In this document: positions 1-6,066 of the stretch, one piece after another
How positions within the stretch are numbered: position 1 is the stretch's first letter
How the letters are laid out: each line of letters starts with the position of its first letter
Origin: GCA-003244245 sp036521655
GTDB taxonomy: Bacteria; Actinomycetota; Actinomycetes; Mycobacteriales; Pseudonocardiaceae
Assembly (NCBI GenBank): GCA_036521655.1
Contig: DATDHI010000117.1
Location: 1-34,157 of the forward strand
DNA length: 34,157 bases
Direction: 5' to 3'
Notes under the pieces: generated by a model
Seen by the model: the letters and a program-made list of their open reading frames with translations, nothing else
What the model was told of the DNA's origin: nothing
The model's database searches: none
Made by a program: the position numbers and the translations under genes

Positions 1-437
1 GCGACCGCATCCGGCAGGGATCGGTCAAGCAGCAGGTCGAAGGCCATCCGCTGACGGGTGGCCATCCGGATTCCTGACCACACCTCCGTCTCGTCGTCGC
101 GGACCTCACACCGCCGCACGTCCAAACCAGCTCGGCGGAACACCCGAGTCTCTAGCCCGACGACTGCTTCGATCGGGTCCTCGGTGCGAGCCAACGGCAA
201 ACCTCGCAACGTGGCAGCTGACCGGCCGGTAATCACCGCTTCCGCGGGCAAAATGAGCGCCGCGCCCTGGCACCGCACCTCATGGGTCAACGGCAGCGCA
301 GCTGGCACATAGACATCCCGGAAGATGCGCCGAAACTGTGGTCCTCGCAACTGACCCGGGCTCACCGCTCTCGCGGCGACGGCCTCCGAGCCCCGAAACG
401 GCCCGCTCAGTTCTACGAACCCCCAGCGTGTCCCCAT
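1..437 (-). CDS. AbiEi/DUF559-like hypothetical protein, 3' end cut by window edge
   Basis: A minus-strand reading frame stays open from an ATG at 437 to the left edge (about 145 codons seen). The protein begins MGTRWGFVEL, continues through an FRDVYVPA stretch and LTHEVRCQGAALILPAEAVI, then TGRSAATLRGLPLAR. This is the usual N-terminal half of actinobacterial proteins annotated as DUF559 or type IV toxin-antitoxin AbiEi-like, in which a nuclease-like domain would follow beyond the edge. Family assignment is by recall of this motif order. An alternative in-frame GTG lies about 40 bases upstream, but the WGFVEL beginning matches where relatives normally start. No strong ribosome binding site is visible. 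Function unknown; the toxin-antitoxin link is only a family label. Confidence 0.6.
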   Translation of the reverse strand, partial: MGTRWGFVELSGPFRGSEAVAARAVSPGQLRGPQFRRIFRDVYVPAALPLTHEVRCQGAALILPAEAVITGRSAATLRGLPLARTEDPIEAVVGLETRVFRRAGLDVRRCEVRDDETEVWSGIRMATRQRMAFDLLLDRSLPDAV

Positions 438-525
438 GCCAGGCAAGATCTCGCAGGCGCTCCCAACTGTCCAATCGCTATCCACAGGGCGCCGCAGTTG
501 TCCACAGCCCTCGTCACCGCGATAA

Positions 526-628
526 GCATCCATGTTGCCGTTTTGAGACCCGCCCGGCAGCCGACAAGCATCCATGTCGCCGTCCTGAAGGCGCGAGGGC
601 CACAGGCATCCATGTCGCTGTCGACGAC
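526..628. repeat. three copies of a short intergenic repeat, GCATCCATGTYGCYGT
   Basis: Copies of GCATCCATGT(T/C)GC(C/T)GT begin at 526, 568 and 606, spaced 42 and 38 bases. On the minus strand each copy reads ACRGCRACATGGATGC. An open minus-strand frame across them (413-613) repeats TATWML, so it is a translation of the repeat rather than a gene. Two DnaA-box-like words lie just to the left (478-486 and 498-506). The region 438-631 otherwise holds no gene. Confidence 0.65.
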
Positions 629-631
629 GAC

Positions 632-865
632 TCAGCGGTTCCAGTCCCGTTCGGTCAGTCGCCTCGCGCAGCGTGGACATTCACTTCGCCGATGGCGGAA
701 GGTGCGCAGCCGCGACCACTCCTCATCCAGCTGCCTCCGCTCCTCCGCCCACTGGCGAAGTCTCGGCTGCACAGCCTGGGTGGTCCAAGCCACCCCGAGC
801 AGTAGCCCGAAGCAGACGAGGAGCACAGCGACGACCGCCATCCCGGTCAGCACTTGCGTGCTCAC
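632..865 (-). CDS. small membrane protein with one TM helix, coiled coil and CxxC
   Basis: A 77-residue protein. Residues about 5-27 form one hydrophobic helix (GMAVVAVLLVCFGLLLGVAW). A charged helix rich in R, E, Q and W follows (about 33-58), and the tail contains CPRCARRL, a CxxC pair that could bind zinc or form a disulfide. This layout fits short actinobacterial membrane proteins of unknown role. The start is a GTG that overlaps the stop of an upstream 19-codon ORF (GTGA), which argues for translational coupling since no separate ribosome binding site precedes it. The gene is divergent from the GntR regulator at 1177. Function not known. Confidence 0.6.
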   Translation of the reverse strand: MSTQVLTGMAVVAVLLVCFGLLLGVAWTTQAVQPRLRQWAEERRQLDEEWSRLRTFRHRRSECPRCARRLTERDWNR

Positions 866-921
866 TGTTGTCTGCGGTGCGGCCCGCCACGACGTTTCGC
901 GCTCCGGTGAGATGCCGACAT
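862..921 (-). CDS. 19-codon leader ORF coupled to the small membrane protein
   Basis: ATG at 921 is preceded by AGAGGGGAAGCGATC, a strong ribosome binding site, and the frame encodes MSASHRSAKRRGGPHRRQQ before a TGA. That TGA overlaps the GTG start of the next gene in a GTGA arrangement (865-862). The peptide is very basic and has no hydrophobic stretch. It could be a real micropeptide or just a device for loading ribosomes onto the downstream gene. Nothing in its sequence identifies a function. Confidence 0.45.
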   Translation of the reverse strand: MSASHRSAKRRGGPHRRQQ

Positions 922-1005
922 GATCGCTTCCCCTCTCATCGCTGATGCGGGTTTGCGGCGTCGGAGTCCGGATCGATCGTGGTCCGACGCCAATCAGAGT
1001 AGTCT

Positions 1006-1018
1006 GACATCAGATGTC
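1006..1018. promoter_or_regulatory. 13-bp perfect palindrome, possible GntR operator
   Basis: GACATCAGATGTC is a perfect 6-1-6 inverted repeat in the space between the divergent small membrane protein (starting at 921) and the GntR gene (starting at 1177). GntR/FCD regulators commonly bind short palindromes near their own promoters, so autoregulation is a reasonable inference. The rest of 922-1176 shows no gene. Confidence 0.4.
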
Positions 1019-1176
1019 TGTCTACATATCAGTGCGGTCTGACGCCAGGCGGGTGTAGAGTCTGGTCGGTCAACTGTGAGCGCAACGTCCGCATCGACCG
1101 CCGTCCGGTCCCGCCGCTGAACGGGTCGCGTGTAGGCCGCCGCCTGAACACCCAGCCGAGGCACCGGGACAGGAAC

Positions 1177-1998
1177 ATGATGAGCAGTGGTCATGACGGC
1201 AACTCGCCGGTCACTCAATGGGAGCTGCGGTTGGACGCCCGCCGACCGCTACCGGAGGTGATTGAGGAGAAGCTGCGAGAGCTCATTGAGAGCGGTGTGC
1301 TTCCTCCCGGGGAACGCCTCCCGAACGAGCCGGAGCTCGCGCGGCGGATGGGGGTGGCGCGCAGCTCGGTACGAACCGCATTGCAGCGTCTGGAAGTCCT
1401 CCGTGTGGTGGAGGTGCGCCGGGGGCGGGGCTGGTTTGTCCGGCGGAAGCCAGCCGGCGACCCACCGGGCGACTTCATGGAATGGATCTCGGAACGACGC
1501 TTCGGGATCAGTGAACGGCTCGAGCTGCGGATGGCGCTCGAGGGGATGGCCGTAAGCCTTGCTGCCGCGCGCGCCACCGAGGGCGAGATCGACGACATCG
1601 CGAAGCTCAGCAAGGACCACATCGGGGCGTTCGCCGACATCGATGAGTTGGTCAGGACTGACGAGCTATTCCACGAAGCCATCGTCCGAGCGAGTCGCAA
1701 CGAATTGCTGCTCGCAACGTATCGCAGGCTGGTTCCAGAGCTCGCCGAGTGGCGCCGATGGAGTTTCACGGGCCGTGGGGTGGCGCCGCGCTCCGGTACC
1801 GAGCACGACAATGTCGTCAATTTCCTCAAGCGAGGTGATTCGGCTGGTGCCCGCGCCGCGATGCTGACTCACCTGCTTCACCTCTACCACGATGTCCAGT
1901 CGGCCGGCGACCAGGATGGAGCCGAACGACCGGCACATCTGACCACTCTCGTAGTCATTGATGACGAACCCCAATGGCATCCCGCTGACTCACGCTGA
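1177..1998 (+). CDS. GntR-family regulator, FadR/FCD subfamily
   Basis: A 273-residue transcription factor. Residues about 22-90 form the GntR winged helix: PLPEVIEEKLRELIESG, then PPGERLPNEPELARRMGVAR with SSVRTALQRLEVL, and a wing ending GRGWFVRR. The remainder is an all-helical FCD effector domain starting near ERLELRMALEG, with DELFHEAIV, the EHDNVV segment and a late THLLH providing the usual Asp/His ligand positions of metal-dependent FCD domains. ATG at 1177 is preceded by AGGA five bases upstream. The last codons run into a tandem repeat (1993 on), so the extreme C-terminus is repeat-derived. No metabolic gene lies beside it, so the ligand and target are unknown; a palindrome at 1006-1018 may be its site. 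Confidence 0.85.
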   Translation: MMSSGHDGNSPVTQWELRLDARRPLPEVIEEKLRELIESGVLPPGERLPNEPELARRMGVARSSVRTALQRLEVLRVVEVRRGRGWFVRRKPAGDPPGDFMEWISERRFGISERLELRMALEGMAVSLAAARATEGEIDDIAKLSKDHIGAFADIDELVRTDELFHEAIVRASRNELLLATYRRLVPELAEWRRWSFTGRGVAPRSGTEHDNVVNFLKRGDSAGARAAMLTHLLHLYHDVQSAGDQDGAERPAHLTTLVVIDDEPQWHPADSR

Positions 1999-2040
1999 CT
2001 CTGTGGCACCACCGCTGACTCTGTGGCACCGCCGCTGACC
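1993..2040. repeat. 20-bp tandem repeat, two and a half copies
   Basis: The unit begins CGCTGACTCTGTGGCACC and occurs at 1993-2012 and 2013-2032, followed by a partial copy at 2033-2040; another CGCTGACT lies at 1983-1990. It starts inside the last codons of the GntR gene and supplies its stop codon. It may be a scar of an insertion sequence or a replication-slippage product; no transposase is present. Confidence 0.6.
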
Positions 2041-2122
2041 ACCTGACCGGCGAGGGCTAGCGCGCCCCGCGCTGTGACGTCAGGATGTTGTGACCGGCGA
2101 CGGCACAGGCGGGGGGTCTTGA

Positions 2123-3196
2123 GTGACGGTCTCTGTGGCACTCTCGGCGTTAATGGCCGCATTGATCGCAGTGGCCTTAACCGCGGTGCTGCTGGTTGTC
2201 GCCTACCGGCGAGTGCTACGTAAGCGCTTGGTGGATGAACTCGTCCAGATCTCGGGTCCATCAATAGTGGAAGCGTTGTCACCGCAGAAAGTGATGACCA
2301 CCTTCCTGTCGAAGATCTACGGTGACAGCGCGGCTAACGGCGATGTGGTCGCCGGGGTGCTGGGTGGTGAGGGTGCCGAACCGCACGGCACTGATCTTAC
2401 CATCAGCACCCACACCACCGTAGATTACGAGCTGCGCGCGGTTAATCACCAGACCTTCCAACTCATCTCCACCGTGACCTACAGTTTCAAGAAAAATGTG
2501 GCCGACCACAGATTCGTCATTTTCGCCATATGTGACCCGCTACTTCGTGATTCCATTGCGCTAGCCTGCCGGCTGCCCCTTTTCGAATCCTGGTTTGTGC
2601 CCGACCAGTCACTATTCGAGCAATCTGTGGACGCGACGCTCACTTCGGTGAACATCGGAATCCGCTACACTGATCTCGACGGGGCTCATCACGACGTGGC
2701 GCTCAGCAAAGTCCAGTTAACGGAGGTGGGCTACCGCGATTGGCCCGAGTACTTGACCTTCTTCCGCGGACCGGTCGGGACGATGCCCCGCCAGAACCCC
2801 GCCCGCTACCTGGGCACTCTGCGAATCTTCGAATGCGACCTGGGCGAACTCACCGACGTCGATCATGCTGTCGGCTCGGTGGAGAACCTGTGTCTCCGCT
2901 CAACCACCCTGGGTCGAATGGACGACCGCTTCTGCTTCTGGCAGGCACCGTACCCCTGCTATGTCGAGCGCATCAGCTTCGACCCGGCCGCGCTGGCGGT
3001 CGATGGCGCCTCCTGGCTCTTCCAGGTCGTGCCGTTCACCTTCCGATCGGCTGTCGCGACGGGAACGTGGACCCCGGCAGAGCAACTGAAGGAGCTGACC
3101 GTACGCTCCTGGCTGCTCCCCGGCCACGGCGTCGCACTCATGTGGAAGCCCTCTGCCAATGACAGCACCATCCCCGGACAGATCCGCGACACATGA
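2123..3196 (+). CDS. membrane-anchored protein of unknown function, part of the putative RiPP locus
   Basis: A 357-residue protein starting at a GTG seven bases after a GGGGGG ribosome binding site. Residues about 4-28 form one transmembrane helix (ALMAALIAVALTAVLLVVAY), followed at once by basic residues (RRVLRKR), which suggests N-out/C-in anchoring with the bulk in the cytoplasm. The remainder is a soluble, beta-rich domain that I do not recognise. The end overlaps the start of the HExxH enzyme by 38 bases, so the two are almost certainly co-translated. A degenerate copy of residues about 16-45 lies downstream at 5045-5158, so this gene type was once present at least twice here. It could serve as membrane platform, partner or exporter accessory for peptide maturation; that role is inference from position only. 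Confidence 0.7.
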   Translation: MTVSVALSALMAALIAVALTAVLLVVAYRRVLRKRLVDELVQISGPSIVEALSPQKVMTTFLSKIYGDSAANGDVVAGVLGGEGAEPHGTDLTISTHTTVDYELRAVNHQTFQLISTVTYSFKKNVADHRFVIFAICDPLLRDSIALACRLPLFESWFVPDQSLFEQSVDATLTSVNIGIRYTDLDGAHHDVALSKVQLTEVGYRDWPEYLTFFRGPVGTMPRQNPARYLGTLRIFECDLGELTDVDHAVGSVENLCLRSTTLGRMDDRFCFWQAPYPCYVERISFDPAALAVDGASWLFQVVPFTFRSAVATGTWTPAEQLKELTVRSWLLPGHGVALMWKPSANDSTIPGQIRDT

Positions 3197-4445
3197 CATC
3201 CCAGCCGTACACGCTGCGATCGCTCCGTTGAGCGCCCTTCGGTGCGAGCGCCGAGCGTTATACCAGTTCGCCGTAGAACTGCTGGAACCCGACGGTCCGC
3301 AGCTGCTGGACCCGGATGTGATCGACAGTCCGCTGGCCCGGCAACGCATCGGCGAAGCGCTGGCCGGTCGAGCACGACTGGCGCGCTCCGAGCTGATCAG
3401 CATCAACACCCTGTCCTGCGTAGGCAGCGGCCCGCAGGACATGATGGTGGTGTCCCAACCTGAGGCGAACGCTTTGCTGGCCGAGGCGTTGGGCATCGTC
3501 GGAGCAGAGTTGTGTCGTCAGCAGGCGGCGTTCGGTCCACCCAGTCTGCTCACCGAAGCTGACGGCGAGCGTTTCACCGCGGCGCTTGCCGTACTGCGGG
3601 ATGGCGTTTCGCTCGCTCGGTCGGTGAGCCCTGAGCTGATCGAAGATCTACTTGCGCATGTCGCCCTGGTAGGGATCATCGACCCCCAGCACGCTGGGCG
3701 CCTGGCTTCTGCATCCCCTCGCACCTTCCCCGGACTGGTTTTCTTGAACGATCCACAATCGGCCATCGAGGCGGCCGAGGCACTGGTGCACGAAGGTGCT
3801 CACCAGAAGTTCTTCGATCTGGCCATCACCCATGATCTCCTCAATGCCGACTCTGATCGGTGCTCACCGTTCCACCCACCGTGGGCACCGAAGGAACGCC
3901 TCTGGCCGCTCGAGCAGACCCTCGCCGCCTGGCACGCCTATACCTGTCTCGCGCGTTTCGCTCACGACGCGTGCGTCACGGCGGGAGCCCAGGTGCTCGC
4001 AGCCGACTCGTTGCTTCCGGTGGCTAGTGAGCGGAGCAAGGTCCTTGGTCGGTGGCTGCTGGACAAAGATGATCACCTCGGCGCTGACGCCCATACACTG
4101 CTGGACGGCCTCATCGGCCGGCCACCGCGCACCGCACGCGTCGCTGCAAGCTGTTCCGGTCACGTCTCCACCGACTACATCATCGACACTGCGCTGAAAT
4201 TCCGCCGCTGCGGCTCGCCCGACCGGGTGCTCGTGGGCCAGCCATCGCAACCTCCCCAGCTTTACTGGGTCAGCGACGACGGGGCGGCGCTGCTCGAGCT
4301 CCTCGGGCACAGGCCCCTCGACGAGGTCATCCACACCTTCGCCCAGCGGTGGCGTGTGGAGCAACCCGATGCGACTGGCCGGCTGACCGCGATGCTCTCG
4401 GATCTCTACGAGTCAGGGCTCGTCAGGACAAAGGGTGACTCGTAA
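3159..4445 (+). CDS. HExxH-motif peptide-modifying enzyme (putative peptide beta-hydroxylase) with C-terminal RRE
   Basis: A 428-residue protein with an HExxH metal site at 211-215 (ALVHEGAHQKFF) and a further conserved-looking His at 259 in LAAWHAYTCLARF, spaced as expected for the third ligand. This arrangement fits the HEXXH RiPP-modification family (TIGR04267-like), members of which are annotated as alpha-ketoglutarate-dependent peptide beta-hydroxylases. The last ~65 residues (LYWVSDDGAALLELLG, then LDEVIHTFAQRW and a final LYESGLV) resemble a PqqD-like RiPP recognition element that would grip the leader peptide. ATG at 3159 lies inside the preceding gene; its ribosome binding site is weak, consistent with coupled translation. 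A candidate substrate is encoded 198 bases downstream. The family call rests on motif and context; substrate and chemistry are inferred. Confidence 0.75.
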   Translation: MTAPSPDRSATHDIPAVHAAIAPLSALRCERRALYQFAVELLEPDGPQLLDPDVIDSPLARQRIGEALAGRARLARSELISINTLSCVGSGPQDMMVVSQPEANALLAEALGIVGAELCRQQAAFGPPSLLTEADGERFTAALAVLRDGVSLARSVSPELIEDLLAHVALVGIIDPQHAGRLASASPRTFPGLVFLNDPQSAIEAAEALVHEGAHQKFFDLAITHDLLNADSDRCSPFHPPWAPKERLWPLEQTLAAWHAYTCLARFAHDACVTAGAQVLAADSLLPVASERSKVLGRWLLDKDDHLGADAHTLLDGLIGRPPRTARVAASCSGHVSTDYIIDTALKFRRCGSPDRVLVGQPSQPPQLYWVSDDGAALLELLGHRPLDEVIHTFAQRWRVEQPDATGRLTAMLSDLYESGLVRTKGDS

Positions 4446-4568
4446 GCAGCCACCCGGGAGCCAGCCGTAACAGATCGCGCCGACCAGACGATCAAAGTAC
4501 CAACTACGCGGACGAGCCCCGGTCAGCGCCTGCAACCACGGTGGGTAATGTCCCGTAACACAGCGTCT

Positions 4569-4596
4569 GCTAGCATCTGGGTTCGCTAGCATCTGG
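4569..4596 (+). repeat. 12-bp direct repeat just upstream of the precursor ORF
   Basis: GCTAGCATCTGG occurs at 4569-4580 and again at 4585-4596, a 16-bp period. Each copy includes TAGCAT, which fits a TANNNT -10 element. The repeat may be an operator or twin -10 region giving the small precursor gene its own promoter. The rest of 4446-4643 shows no gene. Confidence 0.45.
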
Positions 4597-4643
4597 CGCT
4601 GATCGTGCCAGCGGTGGCACGTCGACGAAAGGGACAGGCTCTG

Positions 4644-4817
4644 ATGGCCGTGCAAGGCACCGTTGAGGACAGCGCACCTACCAAGCACTCTGTGCGGGTC
4701 GACTGGTTCGGACGCGACCCGGGCGGCACAACCATCTTCGTCACGCCAGTAGTTGGCGAGGGTGCGCATCCTCAACTCGTCGCCGGTTGCATCGGTGCCA
4801 CCGCCACCGACAGCTGA
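4644..4817 (+). CDS. candidate RiPP precursor peptide, 57 aa
   Basis: ATG at 4644 follows AAAGGGACAGG about seven bases upstream. The peptide starts MAVQGTVEDSAPTKHSVRVD, continues WFGRDPGGTTIFVTPVVGEG and ends AHPQLVAGCIGATATDS. The first ~25 residues are polar with acidic and basic patches, as in a leader. A Gly-Gly at 27-28 precedes a compact hydrophobic core (TTIFVTPVV) with a single Cys near the end. It is the only intact small ORF beside the HExxH/RRE enzyme and lies on the same strand, which is the usual place for its substrate. A GTG 39 bases upstream could extend it, but the ATG has the better ribosome binding site. Which residues are modified is unknown; Thr, Asp, His and Phe are candidates. 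This is inference from context, not homology to a known precursor. Confidence 0.5.
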   Translation: MAVQGTVEDSAPTKHSVRVDWFGRDPGGTTIFVTPVVGEGAHPQLVAGCIGATATDS

Positions 4818-5044
4818 CTTTCGCACCCCCCGCGCGTCGTGAGTCCTGTGTCGCAAGGTTTTCGCTCCCAAACGCCGCGCGTGAACCAGGCGGTGATTTC
4901 GGAGGCCTTCAATAGTGCTTGCGACGTTTCTCGCTCTGTCGAGGAGGCTTGGACTGTAAGCTTGGGTGACCCGAGCCACTCCGAGCGGCACCGCCCAAGA
5001 GCCGGAGAATAGTCAGGTACGCAGGACTGCCCGCCCTGTCAAGC

Positions 5045-5158
5045 GTGAAGAAGTCCTTAACCCCGCTGCTGGCTGTCGCCTACCGGCCGGTGGCGCACCG
5101 CCGCCTCGTGGACGACCTCGTCCAATCCTCGCCCGCCACTGTATTGCAGCCGCAGTGA
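5045..5158 (+). pseudogene. decayed N-terminal fragment related to the membrane-anchored protein at 2123
   Basis: A 37-codon frame from a GTG encodes VKKSLTPLLAVAYRPVAHRR followed by LVDDLVQSSPATVLQPQ and a TGA. It aligns with residues about 16-45 of the protein at 2123 (LTAVLLVVAYRRVLRKR, then LVDELVQIS); the DNA shares words such as GTCGCCTACCGG. The transmembrane start and everything after the alignment are missing or frameshifted. It is therefore a remnant of a second copy. The rest of 4818-5240 (about 420 bases) shows no other gene. Confidence 0.6.
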
Positions 5159-5240
5159 TGCCAACCGCGGCTTCATCCTCGGCGTCAAGCAATCTCTCGT
5201 CACCACATATTAGTTCGCAACATGAGCGGGGAGGCCGACT

Positions 5241-5747
5241 GTGTCCACGGAGCACGCCAAAGGTTCCGCAGTGCACCTTAAGAAGGCTGGGATAAGCCCC
5301 GCCCTGGCAAGCTTCGCCACAGGTGCGCCCCGGATTGCAGACGACTGCCGCCGCAGTGGATGGAGTTCAGTTCGACCCGACGTTGGCCCTTACAAAAAGG
5401 CGAGGAGTAGGACCTTTAACAACCCGAGGTTCGAGCAAACAATGCTCGAGGAAGGGGCCGTTCGCGTGCCAATATCACTAGAGCCGGACCGACGTAGATG
5501 TACATTCGTGATAGAAGTTGAAATGCGAGGAGTGTACTCCGCAATCTTGAACGCTAGCCTTGAAGAGGACTCCTACTCCTCAGACATAGCGTACGTTACC
5601 GAGGAGATCAACTTTCATATCGGAGGTGACGACAGCTTGCGATTATTTTGCTCTTCACGCGCCGACTATCGGGTACAGGCAAGCCAATTTGGCGGAGAAT
5701 TACTGGATACGGAGAATTGCATCTCCAGGCCGCCAGTTGTAGTATGA
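5241..5747 (+). CDS. orphan hypothetical protein in lower-GC DNA
   Basis: A 168-residue frame from a GTG preceded by GGGGAGG seven bases upstream, a good ribosome binding site. I do not recognise the protein. Its middle alternates hydrophobic and charged residues (RRRCTFVIEVEMRGVYSAIL, later INFHIGGDDSLRLF), suggesting beta strands; the N-terminus is basic and low in order. Codons such as ATA, AGA and TTA are common and the local GC content is visibly below that of neighbours, pointing to horizontal acquisition. It sits between two decayed fragments, so it may itself be a remnant. No link to the RiPP-like genes is shown beyond proximity. Confidence 0.4.
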   Translation: MSTEHAKGSAVHLKKAGISPALASFATGAPRIADDCRRSGWSSVRPDVGPYKKARSRTFNNPRFEQTMLEEGAVRVPISLEPDRRRCTFVIEVEMRGVYSAILNASLEEDSYSSDIAYVTEEINFHIGGDDSLRLFCSSRADYRVQASQFGGELLDTENCISRPPVVV

Positions 5748-5887
5748 GACGTGGCGTGCAATGGCGTTCGACCAGCGCGAAAATCGGTTACCCGATACGA
5801 AATCCCTATATCAGCACAGCGGCTCGCAGAGTGATTTTCGGAGACTGGGCTTGGAGCGCGGCAAGCCGATGAGTTCGGCCTGACCGC

Positions 5888-6060
5888 ATGGGCGCAGAGG
5901 CAACAGGTGATGCGGCGGGCCGCGAGTTCGTCCGGCCCAGCGGGTGGTCTCCGAGCTGGGCGGCGGCACGATCTTCGTCAACCAGCTCGTGACGACGGCG
6001 CAACTCCGCACCTATTTACTGGGTGCACCCTTCAAGGCCCACGCCAGCAACGAAGGTTAG
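5888..6060 (+). pseudogene. possible frameshifted second precursor-like gene
   Basis: From TGC at 5911 a frame stays open to TAG at 6058-6060 and ends RVVSELGGGTIFVNQLV, then TTAQLRTYLLGAPFKAHASNEG... in pieces: TTAQLRTYLLGAPF and KAHASNEG. It has no good start. An ATG at 5888 in another frame gives MGAEATGDAAGREFVRP; one frameshift near 5935 would join the two into a product of about 61 residues. The joined form resembles the candidate precursor at 4644 in length and shares GG-x-TIFV followed by a short C-terminal tail. The similarity is short and may be chance. The rest of 5748-6066 shows no gene. Confidence 0.3.
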
Positions 6061-6066
6061 TCGCGC

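Noticed and set aside
478..506. Two DnaA-box-like words (CTATCCACA, TTGTCCACA) suggesting an origin
   Set aside because: Only two boxes, no dnaA/dnaN neighbours and no AT-rich stretch; such words are common upstream of DUF559-type genes.
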